Positions 33,447 to 40,448 of a DNA stretch of 64,000 bases are shown here, one piece after another. The notes under the pieces were generated by a model, which saw only the letters and a program-made list of their open reading frames with translations, was not told where the DNA came from and searched no databases. How positions within the stretch are numbered: position 1 is the stretch's first letter; the number at the start of each line of letters is the position of its first letter. The stretch covers positions 682,001-746,000 of the forward strand of contig NZ_CP114902.1 in the NCBI RefSeq assembly GCF_027497235.1, given 5' to 3'. A program made the translations under genes and the position numbers. This DNA is from Micromonospora sp. WMMD1128. Lineage in GTDB: Bacteria > Actinomycetota > Actinomycetes > Mycobacteriales > Micromonosporaceae.

Positions 33447-33515
33447 TCCATCAGACCACCGGCTCACCTCGAGGCCGCGGAACCCGCACACCGGGATCCG
33501 CGGCCTCAGTTTTTT
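33412..33515 (+). terminator. whiB7 attenuator: antiterminator and intrinsic terminator
   Basis: Terminator: GAGGCCGCGGA (33471-33481) and TCCGCGGCCTC (33497-33507) form a perfect 11-bp stem, followed by six T (33510-33515). Antiterminator: TCCGCGGC (33412-33419) can pair with GCCGCGGA (33474-33481), and ACCTCGAGGT (33425-33434) with ACCTCGAGG (33466-33474), which destroys the terminator. An inner hairpin GGTCTGAT/ATCAGACC (33440-33457) is compatible with both. Ribosomes finishing the leader ORF would mask the antiterminator arms, so stalled ribosomes would turn whiB7 on. Confidence 0.8.
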
Positions 33516-33585
33516 GTGCACCGCCGTAGTGCCGAAGTCGGAAATGCGATCCACGAGATCGAAGTGAGAGAGAGGTGACCGGAGG

Positions 33586-33951
33586 ATGAGTCTGGCGTTG
33601 GCCCCACTCGACGTGAGCGTCGAGGTGGAGGCGAACCTGCCCTGCCGGAAGTTCGACCCCGACCTGTGGTTCTCCGACCAGCCCGCCGAGCTTGAGCTGG
33701 CCAAGTCGCTCTGCGGGGACTGCCCGCTGCGCGTCGAGTGCCTGGCCGGCGCGGTGGAGCGGGCCGAGCCCTGGGGCGTCTGGGGCGGCGAGATCTTCGA
33801 GCGTGGCGCGGTCGTCCCGCGCAAGCGGCCCCGTGGCCGCCCGCGTAAGGAGGACGTCGCCCGCGACGCCCAGCTCCGGGTCGAGGCGGAGGCGCGACTG
33901 GCGGCCAGTGGGCTGTCCGAGTCGCGTAGCGCCGTCCGGCTGGCAGCCTGA
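33586..33951 (+). CDS. whiB7: WhiB7, redox-responsive activator of intrinsic antibiotic resistance
   Basis: The protein has 121 residues. The four iron-sulfur cysteines are Cys20, Cys43, Cys46 and Cys52 (C-x22-C-x2-C-x5-C). The WhiB7-specific EPWGVWGGE turn follows (61-69), then the AT-hook RPRGRPRK (81-88), which separates WhiB7 from other WhiB proteins. It binds the primary sigma factor and AT-rich promoters to activate resistance genes. The MFS exporter and ABC1 kinase nearby could be targets. The ATG has AGAGAGG 8 nt upstream. Confidence 0.95.
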   Translation: MSLALAPLDVSVEVEANLPCRKFDPDLWFSDQPAELELAKSLCGDCPLRVECLAGAVERAEPWGVWGGEIFERGAVVPRKRPRGRPRKEDVARDAQLRVEAEARLAASGLSESRSAVRLAA

Positions 33952-34018
33952 CACACCTACGTTCCGAAGCCGACCGATGCCGGTGTCCCTCCACCGGCCG
34001 AGATGAGAGAGAAAAACG

Positions 34019-34195
34019 ATGCTGCACCTGCCGAATGGAACCGAGATGCAACTACTCCACGAAGCGTTGTCCCGGGCTCGAATGCCCCGGCCTCAGGCCG
34101 GTCGCACCACCACGAGCACTGAGGCAACCCGTTCCGCCCGTACCGTCGCCATGCGGAGTCGCGGCCAGTCGGCCCGCGACCTGGGCGTTCTCTAG
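34019..34195 (+). CDS. small protein downstream of whiB7, 58 residues
   Basis: This frame starts MLHLPNGTEMQLLHEALSRA and ends SRGQSARDLGVL, with GAGAGAG about 9 nt before the ATG. It lies 67 bp after whiB7 on the same strand and before a strong terminator, so it is likely cotranscribed and induced with whiB7. The N-terminal half is an amphipathic helix; the rest is Arg/Ser/Thr-rich. No family is recognised. Confidence 0.55.
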   Translation: MLHLPNGTEMQLLHEALSRARMPRPQAGRTTTSTEATRSARTVAMRSRGQSARDLGVL

Positions 34196-34209
34196 ATCGA
34201 CACCTGAGG

Positions 34210-34241
34210 AAGGGGCGGCGACCGGATGGTCGCCGCCCCTT
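34210..34241. terminator. bidirectional terminator hairpin
   Basis: A perfect 14-bp stem, AAGGGGCGGCGACC and GGTCGCCGCCCCTT, with a GGAT loop separates the whiB7 transcript from the convergent ABC1 kinase. Confidence 0.8.
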
Positions 34242-34257
34242 CGGCGTGCCTCTGCCC

Positions 34258-35604
34258 TCAGGCCACCGGGGCGAAGCCGGGCAGCCAGCGTTCCAGGATC
34301 TCCCGGTAGGACGCCTTCGCCTCCAACTGGCAGAGCACCCCGATCGAACCAAGCGTCACCCGGTGGATCATCAGGTAGGACGGTGGCAGGTTGAGCTGGC
34401 GGCTGAGCTGGTAGGCGGCGGAGCGTGGGCTGGCCAGTCGGGCCGCCTCGGCGCGCAGCCACGCCCGGGTGAAGCGGAACTCGTCCGCCGCGATCGGCTC
34501 CAGCATCGGGCGGAGGAAGTCGAGCACCGCCGGGGCGTCGATCGGCTCGGACTGGCTGACGAAACCCTCGCCACGCAGGCCGTCCACCACCCCGTCGGCG
34601 TCCCCGCGCAGCGCGAGCGCGGCGATCCGACCGATCGGCTCGGGCGTGCCCTCCGGCAGCCGGGCCACCGCGCCGAAGTCGATCACACCGAGCCGGCCGT
34701 CCGGCAGCAGCCGGAAGTTGCCCGGATGCGGATCGGCGTGCAGCAGCCCGGCCCGCTCCGGCGCGGACAGGTGCAGCTCGGCCATCAGCTGCCCGGACCG
34801 GTCGCGTTGCTCCTCGGTGCCCTCCCGGATGATCTGGGAGAGCGGGATGCCCTCGACCCACTCGGTGATCAACACCCGGGGCGCGGCGTCGAGGACCTCC
34901 GGGATGAAGATGTCCGGGTCGTCGGCGTACGCGGCGGCGAAGGCCCGCTGCGACTCGGCCTCCAACTCGTAGTCCAGCTCCTCGGTGATCCGCTCGCGCA
35001 GCTCGGCCAGGAGCGGCTTGACGTCCAGGCCCGGCTGGATGGCCCGGAACATGCCGCCCAGCCGGGAGAGCTGCTTGAGGTCGGCGAGCAGGGCGTCACC
35101 GGCGCCCGGGTACTGGATCTTCACGGCCACGTCCCGGTGCCGCGGGCCGCCGCCCGGACCGTACCCCGGGTCACGCCAGACCGCCCGGTGCACCTGCCCG
35201 ATGCTGGCCGCGGCGGCCGGGGTGTCGTCGAAGGAGACGAACCGGTCCCGCCAGTCCGGCCCGAGCTGCTCGGCGAGCACCTTGTGCACGGTCGCGGCGG
35301 GCAGTGGCGGGGCGGCCTCCTGAAGCTTGGTGAGCGCCTGCCGGTAGGGCGCGGCGACCTCCTCGGGCAGCGCCGCCTCGAACACGGACAGGGCCTGGCC
35401 GAACTTCATCGCCCCGCCCTTGAGCTGACCGAGGACGCTGAACAACTGCTCGGCCGTGCGTTGCTGGATCTCGGCGGAGATGACGTCGGACGCGAGCCCG
35501 GTGACCCGCTTGCCCATGCCGAGGACGGTTCGACCGGCGAATCCGAGCGGCAGGGCGGCGAGTTTGGCGGTGCGGGACACGGCCCGCCGCGGGATGTCGG
35601 TCAC
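34258..35604 (-). CDS. ABC1/UbiB-family atypical kinase (Rv3197-like)
   Basis: This 448-residue protein has the family-specific KxGQ motif (GGAMKFGQALS), the Ala-rich loop (AAAASIGQVHRAV), the catalytic Lys (VAVKIQYPG), ExD (EELDYELEA), HADPHPGNF and VIDFGAVARL. The KxGQ/A-rich replacements are hallmarks of ABC1 kinases with ATPase rather than usual protein-kinase behaviour. The mycobacterial counterpart next to whiB7 has been linked to macrolide tolerance. The GTG start is at 35604. It is convergent with whiB7. Confidence 0.92.
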   Translation of the reverse strand: MTDIPRRAVSRTAKLAALPLGFAGRTVLGMGKRVTGLASDVISAEIQQRTAEQLFSVLGQLKGGAMKFGQALSVFEAALPEEVAAPYRQALTKLQEAAPPLPAATVHKVLAEQLGPDWRDRFVSFDDTPAAAASIGQVHRAVWRDPGYGPGGGPRHRDVAVKIQYPGAGDALLADLKQLSRLGGMFRAIQPGLDVKPLLAELRERITEELDYELEAESQRAFAAAYADDPDIFIPEVLDAAPRVLITEWVEGIPLSQIIREGTEEQRDRSGQLMAELHLSAPERAGLLHADPHPGNFRLLPDGRLGVIDFGAVARLPEGTPEPIGRIAALALRGDADGVVDGLRGEGFVSQSEPIDAPAVLDFLRPMLEPIAADEFRFTRAWLRAEAARLASPRSAAYQLSRQLNLPPSYLMIHRVTLGSIGVLCQLEAKASYREILERWLPGFAPVA

Positions 35605-35614
35605 CCGACCATTG

Positions 35615-36727
35615 TTACCGACGCGAGGGGCCGGCTGCTGCCGTGCGGCCGGGAGCGGCCGGGGCCGACCGGATCGGGCGACGCCCGCAGCAGCCGCAGG
35701 ACGGATGCGGGGACCAGCGGCGATGCCGGAAGCGCCCGGCGCCCCGGACCTCCACCGCGACGCCGAGCGTCTCCGGTGTGCCGCCGTCGAGCTGGGTCAG
35801 CGCCTCAGCCGTCGCGAACGCCGCCGCGGCGAGCCGGGTGGCGGTCGCGCAGGCCGGCTCGCCGTGGTCGGCCGCGAGTTGGGCGGCGAGCGCCGGCCAG
35901 TCCGGGTCCCGGTCGCCCCGGTGCAGGTCGAGGCAACGCAGGCAGGGGCCGGCGGGCGGACGGACCAGTGGCCCGATCACGGGTACGCCGCCGCGCACGT
36001 CGAGCAGGAGGTGGGGCTGCCGGCGGAGGGCGTGCCCGAGGGCGAGCGCCTCGGCCGGTCGGCCCACACCGAGCTGCACCACCAGGTGGGGCCGGGCCGC
36101 CCGCAGCGGGCCGGTGGCCGTGCCCGGCGCGCACCGGCTCAGCGTCTCGCGTACCGCCGGGGCCAGTGGCCGACCCAGCTCCGCGCCGGGCAGGCCGGTC
36201 CCGACCAGGTCGCCGGCGCGGACCGGGCCGGACAGGTCGGGTACGACGTGCCCGACCCCGGCCTGGGCCAGCGCGACGGCGACCGCGGCACCGAGCCGGC
36301 CCGAGCCGGTGAGCAGCACCCGGGCGGCCCGGCGGCGGCGCAACAGCCGGGCCGGCGTGCCGGGCAGGTCGGGTGCGGCCAGGCCCAGGGCGTCCGCCTC
36401 CGCGACCAGCCGGGCCCGGGGCGCCCCGGCGAGGTCGCGGGGGAGCAGGGTGTGTCCGGGTACGACCAGACCGGCGGCCCGGAGCGCGTCGAGCAGGGCG
36501 CGGGCCTCGTCCGGTGGCACCCGGGCGGTGGTGGCCGCGGCCAGCACGGCGCGCTCGCTGCGGGTGCCGTCGAGCAGGTCGAGCAGATGGGTGGTGCCCG
36601 GGGTGGCGACCTCCAGCAGCACCGCCGGGCCGGGTTCCAGGCCGAGCTGAAGGGTGTGCCGGTCACGCCAGAGGCGGGTCAGGCCGGGCAGCAGGGTGGG
36701 ACGGGGAAGCGGAGTGGGAGAGGTCAC
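35615..36727 (-). CDS. ThiF/E1-like cyclodehydratase-related protein (Rv3196-like)
   Basis: The protein has 370 residues from a GTG at 36727 (an in-frame ATG at 36763 is the alternative). The N-terminal part resembles a winged-helix peptide-clamp (LLEVATPGTTHLLDLLDGTR). A Rossmann segment ARVLLTGSGRLGAAVAVALAQ then binds nucleotide as in E1/ThiF proteins. Structural zinc cysteines occur as CLRC (in PPAGPCLRCLDLH) and CGCC near the C-terminus. It looks like a TOMM leader-peptide-binding or adenylating protein, but no precursor peptide or azoline cluster is near, so the function is open. Three DnaA-box-like 9-mers lie upstream. Confidence 0.8.
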   Translation of the reverse strand: MTSPTPLPRPTLLPGLTRLWRDRHTLQLGLEPGPAVLLEVATPGTTHLLDLLDGTRSERAVLAAATTARVPPDEARALLDALRAAGLVVPGHTLLPRDLAGAPRARLVAEADALGLAAPDLPGTPARLLRRRRAARVLLTGSGRLGAAVAVALAQAGVGHVVPDLSGPVRAGDLVGTGLPGAELGRPLAPAVRETLSRCAPGTATGPLRAARPHLVVQLGVGRPAEALALGHALRRQPHLLLDVRGGVPVIGPLVRPPAGPCLRCLDLHRGDRDPDWPALAAQLAADHGEPACATATRLAAAAFATAEALTQLDGGTPETLGVAVEVRGAGRFRHRRWSPHPSCGCCGRRPIRSAPAAPGRTAAAGPSRR

Positions 36728-36766
36728 GCCACGAATGGTGACCGTTTCCAAGCGCTCCGTCATTCG

Positions 36767-36828
36767 TTGTCCACAGGCGCGGTGCGCCATGGCCAGCATT
36801 GTCCACAGGATTTCGCGGGTTTTCCACA
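36767..36828. promoter_or_regulatory. cluster of three DnaA-box-like 9-mers
   Basis: TTGTCCACA occurs at 36767-36775 and 36799-36807, and TTTTCCACA at 36820-36828, all on the same strand. TTGTCCACA is the preferred actinobacterial DnaA box. The cluster lies upstream of the ThiF-like gene, so it may be a regulatory or DnaA-titration site. No dnaA, dnaN or rpmH gene is here, so this is not oriC. Confidence 0.55.
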
Positions 36829-36907
36829 ACCCGTCGGTAACTGAGTCGGATGCCCGACGGGGGAGGGGCGGCCGAGGCCACTCCTCCCCCGGTCGAACCC
36901 GGACGGG

Positions 36908-37075
36908 TCAGACCTTGGCCTTGCCCAGGATGCGGTTCACTGTTGTGCCGCACACCGGGCACTTGCCCTTGGCCATGTTCATGCCGGTCTTCGAAACCTC
37001 CACGTGCCCCTCGAAGTCCCGCTTCTCCTTGCACTTGACGCAGTAACCGTTGTAGGTCTGGGCCTGGTCGGCCAC
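36908..37075 (-). CDS. DUF5679 zinc-ribbon protein
   Basis: This 55-residue protein starts at a GTG (37075) with GAGGAGG 5 nt upstream. Two CxxC pairs (GYCVKCKEKRDFEG and GKCPVCGTTVNRILGKAKV) form a zinc ribbon. The wording is almost invariant in actinobacteria as I remember it. The function is unknown; a nucleic-acid or ribosome-associated role is a guess. It is too short for usual gene-length cutoffs but very well supported by sequence. Confidence 0.93.
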   Translation of the reverse strand: MADQAQTYNGYCVKCKEKRDFEGHVEVSKTGMNMAKGKCPVCGTTVNRILGKAKV

Positions 37076-37508
37076 GGTAGCCTCCTCGTCTCGTCCGCCG
37101 AAGGTGTCCCCGGCGGGTCTCCCTGCGGCGGGCCACGAGTGGCACCGGCGCCGGGGGGTTCTCCGCGATCAGTCTCCTGATCGCTGGTTGGCGGACCCTA
37201 CCCAGGTCTGGGGGGTTCCATGTCAGCTGCACGCCGACTCTGTGAGCAAGTCGACGACGAGAGTGTGCATGCCGAGTAACGTCGGATAAGTCAGTTTCGC
37301 GGGGACACGCCGGGTAAATGCGCTCAGATCCCCTTCGCGCGACCCTCCCGCGACCGGCCCGTCGTAGATCACTTAACGTGAGGGGCGGCGGACAGGTGAT
37401 GGTCAACTACCGTCGCAAAGAAATTTTTCGGGACTCTTGGGAACCAATCATCGTTTTCCGGGCGCGTGTCGTCGTGTTGACTCTTGCGGAGCCCTGGTCA
37501 GTACGCAT
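37076..37508. other. 433-bp intergenic region without a gene
   Basis: I see no protein gene or RNA. The right half is noticeably less GC-rich (around 37410-37470, with runs such as GAAATTTTTC), and a TTGACT at 37477-37482 is a possible -35. It lies between divergently transcribed genes, so promoters for both are expected here. Confidence 0.45.
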
Positions 37509-37514
37509 TACCGT
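37509..37514 (+). promoter_or_regulatory. -10 hexamer TACCGT, leaderless
   Basis: The hexamer ends 6 nt before the GTG of the ten-codon mini-cistron at 37521. Confidence 0.45.
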
Positions 37515-37520
37515 TCCCTC

Positions 37521-37553
37521 GTGACAGTCAACCGAGGCTGCGCGAGCCGGTAA
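37521..37553 (+). CDS. leaderless ten-codon mini-cistron before the metallopeptidase
   Basis: GTG at 37521 encodes MTVNRGCASR and stops at TAA (37551-37553), which overlaps the metallopeptidase ATG as TAATG. The metallopeptidase has no ribosome binding site of its own, so reinitiation after this leader peptide is a plausible route to its translation. This is inference from the -10 position and the overlap. Confidence 0.4.
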   Translation: MTVNRGCASR

Positions 37554-38074
37554 TGGCCGGGACGCGGAAGCCCGTCGTCGAGGTGCGGCGCAGCCAGCGC
37601 CGGCGACGCACAGTGTCCGCGTACCGGGACGGGGAACGTGTCGTCGTCCTCATCCCCGACCAGTTCTCCCGGGCCGAGGAGAGCGAGTGGGTCGATCGGA
37701 TGCTGGCCCGGCTGGCGGCCCGCGAGGGCCGGTTCGCCCGCTCGGACGCCGAGCTGCTGGCCCGGGCCGCCCGACTGATCGGGCTCTACCTGCCGGAACA
37801 CGGCTCGGCCGCCGAGCCGGCGAGCGTCCGCTGGGTGACCAACCAGAACGGCCGCTGGGGTTCCTGCACCCCGGCCGACCGCACCATCCGGATCTCCCAC
37901 CGCATCCAGGACATGCCCGACTGGGTGATCGACTACGTCCTCCTCCACGAGCTGGCGCACCTGATCGTTCCCAGCCACAACGCAAAGTTCTGGGCCCTGG
38001 TCGCCCGCTATCCCCGGGCCGAGCGGGCCCGCGGCTACCTGGAGGGCGTGGCCGCCACCGCCGGCGTCCCCTGA
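37553..38074 (+). CDS. YgjP-like zinc metallopeptidase (DUF45)
   Basis: This 173-residue protein has the DUF45/SprT-like core: VRWVTNQNGRWGSCTPADRT (the RWGSC motif) and the zinc site LLHELAHLIVPSHNAKFW (HExxH with a downstream His). Such proteins are soluble cytoplasmic metallopeptidases of uncertain substrate, some linked to DNA-protein crosslink repair. The ATG at 37553 overlaps the stop of a leaderless mini-cistron. Confidence 0.9.
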   Translation: MAGTRKPVVEVRRSQRRRRTVSAYRDGERVVVLIPDQFSRAEESEWVDRMLARLAAREGRFARSDAELLARAARLIGLYLPEHGSAAEPASVRWVTNQNGRWGSCTPADRTIRISHRIQDMPDWVIDYVLLHELAHLIVPSHNAKFWALVARYPRAERARGYLEGVAATAGVP

Positions 38075-38159
38075 CCCCCGCCCCAACGCGCCGCCCACCC
38101 GACAAACGCCCCCACCTGGTGCGTGCGCCCTTACCCCTCCGTGGGCCCCACCCAGTGCG

Positions 38160-38218
38160 TCGATCATGAAGTTGACGGCATGCTCCGTCCGATATGTCGC
38201 GGCTAACTTCATGATCGA
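38160..38218. repeat. 59-bp palindromic repeat, family B, copy 1
   Basis: Perfect 14-bp ends, TCGATCATGAAGTT and AACTTCATGATCGA, enclose a partly complementary centre. A second copy begins at 63967 and runs off the window end. Confidence 0.8.
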
Positions 38219-38269
38219 CTGCGCGGGTGTGCGGGTGTGCGGGTGGGTAGGTGGGTGGGGAGAAGGGGC

Positions 38270-38275
38270 TAGGGT
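38270..38275 (+). promoter_or_regulatory. -10 hexamer TAGGGT, leaderless
   Basis: The hexamer ends 6 nt before the ATG at 38282. Confidence 0.5.
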
Positions 38276-38281
38276 CGGCGG

Positions 38282-38884
38282 ATGGTTCGACGTGTGGTGG
38301 TGGCGTTGCTCGGACCGGTGGGCTGGGCGCCGCCGGGGATCGAGCCGGCGCGGTGGCGGACCGCCCTCGCCGAGGATGTGGTGGACCTGCTGGCCACGCT
38401 GAACGAGGTGGAGACCGCGGTGGCGGTCACCCCGGCGGACCGCTGGCTGGCCGACGCGGTGGTGTGGCCGGGCACCGCCGTGTACGAGGTACCCGAGCCC
38501 ACCCCGAACGCCGTCTTCGCGACGCTCACCGGTTACGACCAGGCGGCCGTGGTCGCCGCCGACGCACCAGACGTGCCCGGACTGACGCTCGGCAAGCTGC
38601 TCCGGCCGCTGTCCAGCCGACCGGTGGCGGTCGCCCCGGTGGAGGGGGACGCTTCGGGCCTGCTCGGGGTGGCCGTGCGGCTGCCGATACCGGAGTGGTT
38701 GCCAACGCTGGACCTTGACGCGTCTGCGCCAGCCGAGGTGCGCGCGGCGGCACCCCGGCCCGGGGACGTGGCCGTGACCGCCGGCTGGCGCCGACTACGC
38801 GGCCCGGCCGACCTCGGTGCCCTCGACCCGGCCTTCGAGGGCTGGGAGGCGACCCGGGCGCTGCTCTCCGGCCGCCCAGCCTGA
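38282..38884 (+). CDS. hypothetical protein, possibly glycosyltransferase-A-like (DUF2064-related)
   Basis: This 200-residue protein begins VRRVVVALLGPVGWAPPG and contains YDQAAVVAADAPDVPGLTLG, followed by a segment ending PVEGDASGLLGVAVRLP. The order of a strand with Asp-Ala-Pro-Asp and a later Gly-rich strand resembles nucleotide-diphospho-sugar transferase-like proteins of the DUF2064/CofC type. The match is weak and catalytic residues cannot be assigned. The transcript is probably leaderless. It is convergent with the DUF2342 gene. Confidence 0.6.
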   Translation: MVRRVVVALLGPVGWAPPGIEPARWRTALAEDVVDLLATLNEVETAVAVTPADRWLADAVVWPGTAVYEVPEPTPNAVFATLTGYDQAAVVAADAPDVPGLTLGKLLRPLSSRPVAVAPVEGDASGLLGVAVRLPIPEWLPTLDLDASAPAEVRAAAPRPGDVAVTAGWRRLRGPADLGALDPAFEGWEATRALLSGRPA

Positions 38885-39019
38885 CCGCCTGTCCCACGCG
38901 GGCTGGGGCTGGGTTCTCGTCGCCCGACCAGCGTTCGCCCGCGCTCGCCGCCCAAGAAGGCTGACCGTGCGCCCGCCCCGGCCCAAACGGTCGATGGGAC
39001 AGCGGACAGAGAGACGGTT

Positions 39020-39047
39020 GGGCCCGCACGACGATCCGTGCGGGCCC
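39020..39047. terminator. bidirectional terminator hairpin
   Basis: GGGCCCGCACG and CGTGCGGGCCC form a perfect 11-bp stem with a 6-nt loop between convergent genes. Confidence 0.75.
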
Positions 39048-39062
39048 GACCGGTGTGCGACG

Positions 39063-40334
39063 TCAGGACTTGTCGTCGTCCTCGCCCGGGGTCGGCTCCT
39101 CCGGCGCGCCCGGCGCCGAGAAGTCGAAGCTCGCCAGCTCCTCGTCCAGGTCGCTGCCGGTCGTCGCGAAACCCTGCGGGTCGGCGAAGTCGTCGTCGGA
39201 GGGGAGCAGGTCGGGGTGGCCCCAGATCGCGTCCCGGCCGGCGATGCCACGCTGCTCGGTCAGCGCCGCCCAGAGCACCGTCGCCTCCCGCAGCCGGCGT
39301 GGCCGCAGTTCGAGGCCGACCAGGGCGGCGAACGTCTGTTCCGCCGGGCCACCCGCGGCCCGGCGGCGGCGGAACGCCTCGCCGAGGCGTACGACGTTGG
39401 GCAGGCGGTCACCGGCGGCGCTGTCCACCACGTGGCACACCCAGCCCTCGACCAGGGCGAGGACCGTCTCCAGCCGGGCCAGCGACGCTTTCTGCGCCGG
39501 GGTGTCCTCGGGGGTGAAGATGCCCTCCAGGGCGATCGCCTGCATCGACTCCGGGTCGGTCGGGTCGACCCGGCCCATCGCCTCCTCGATCGCCTCCCGG
39601 TTGACCCGGATGCCGGCGGCGTAGTTCTCCACCGCCGTCAGCACGTGCCCGCGCAGCCACGGCACGTGCTGGAAGAGCCGCTGGTGGGCGGCCTCACGCA
39701 GGGCCACGTAGAGGCGTACCTCGTCCTCCGGCAGCTCCAGGCCCTCGCCGTACACCTTGATGTTGGCCGGGATGAGCGCGGCGGTGCCGGCGGGGCCCAG
39801 CGGCAGGCCGATGTCGCCGGCGGAGAGCACCTCGGCGGCGAGTGAGCCGAGGGCCTGGCCGAGCTGCCCGCCGAAGAGCGCGCCGCCGAGCGTGGCGACC
39901 ATCGACTGCATCGGGCCGAGTTGGGCCCGCGCCTCCGGCGGCACCAGGTCGCCCATCGCGCCGACCATCCGGCTGGCCACCGGGTCGCAGAGCTTGCGCC
40001 ACACGTCGAGCGTCTTGAAGATCCACTCGTTGCGGTTCCAGGCGACCGACGAGCGGATGCCGGTGGGCCACGAGGTCGCCGGCTCCAGCCAGAGATCGGC
40101 GATCCGCAACGCGTCCTCGACCGCGTTGCGTTCGAACGGCGAGACCGCCGGGTCACCGGCGGCGGCGAGCTGACTCGCGGCGACCTGCCGGGCGAGGTCC
40201 CAGTTGACCGGCCCGCTGCCCGGCGCGGACAGCAGGTGCTGCAACTGCGACATGAACTGCTGCATCTGCGCGGGGTCGTTGGGGTCTGGTGGTTGACCAC
40301 CCGGGAGCGCGAAGCCGAACGGAATATCAGGCAC
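39063..40334 (-). CDS. DUF2342 / putative zinc-dependent metalloprotease (Rv3195-like)
   Basis: This 423-residue protein begins at a GTG (VPDIPFGFALPGGQPPDPND). It contains the family-typical WNRNEWIFKTLDVWRKLCDP, GGQLGQALGSLAAEVLSAGD and EVRLYVALREAAHQRLFQHV. The last holds the conserved AAHQRLF, which in this family takes the place of a metallopeptidase helix; activity is unproven. The acidic C-terminus (PGEDDDKS) is typical. It is divergent from ylbL-like with two leaderless-type promoters in the 114-bp gap, the same pairing as mycobacterial Rv3195/Rv3194c. Confidence 0.88.
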   Translation of the reverse strand: MPDIPFGFALPGGQPPDPNDPAQMQQFMSQLQHLLSAPGSGPVNWDLARQVAASQLAAAGDPAVSPFERNAVEDALRIADLWLEPATSWPTGIRSSVAWNRNEWIFKTLDVWRKLCDPVASRMVGAMGDLVPPEARAQLGPMQSMVATLGGALFGGQLGQALGSLAAEVLSAGDIGLPLGPAGTAALIPANIKVYGEGLELPEDEVRLYVALREAAHQRLFQHVPWLRGHVLTAVENYAAGIRVNREAIEEAMGRVDPTDPESMQAIALEGIFTPEDTPAQKASLARLETVLALVEGWVCHVVDSAAGDRLPNVVRLGEAFRRRRAAGGPAEQTFAALVGLELRPRRLREATVLWAALTEQRGIAGRDAIWGHPDLLPSDDDFADPQGFATTGSDLDEELASFDFSAPGAPEEPTPGEDDDKS

Positions 40335-40341
40335 GACCTCT

Positions 40342-40347
40342 ACGGTA
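40342..40347 (-). promoter_or_regulatory. -10 hexamer TACCGT, leaderless (minus strand)
   Basis: On the minus strand the hexamer ends 7 nt before the GTG start of the DUF2342 gene. Confidence 0.5.
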
Positions 40348-40435
40348 CGCGGGCTGCGCCGCAGGTCGTGCCCGTCGGCGTTGCGCTGAGGGCGAAGTCC
40401 GCGGTCACCGTGCCGGACGGCGCGGGACGGATCGG

Positions 40436-40441
40436 TACGCT
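40436..40441 (+). promoter_or_regulatory. -10 hexamer TACGCT, leaderless
   Basis: The hexamer ends 7 nt before the ATG of the PDZ/Lon protease at 40449. Confidence 0.5.
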
Positions 40442-40448
40442 CTGGCGC

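Noticed and set aside
33575..33589. Four-codon GTG frame (MTGG) overlapping the whiB7 ATG as ATGA
   Set aside because: It fits the mini-cistron theme, but four codons inside a purine-rich ribosome binding site can arise by chance and whiB7 has its own AGAGAGG site.
35615..36727. Azoline (TOMM) peptide biosynthesis cluster
   Set aside because: The ThiF-like protein stands alone: no YcaO protein, dehydrogenase or precursor peptide is nearby, and the gene order matches a conserved housekeeping block.
36767..36828. Chromosomal origin of replication
   Set aside because: Three boxes only, no AT-rich unwinding region of the expected size and no dnaA/dnaN/rpmH neighbours.
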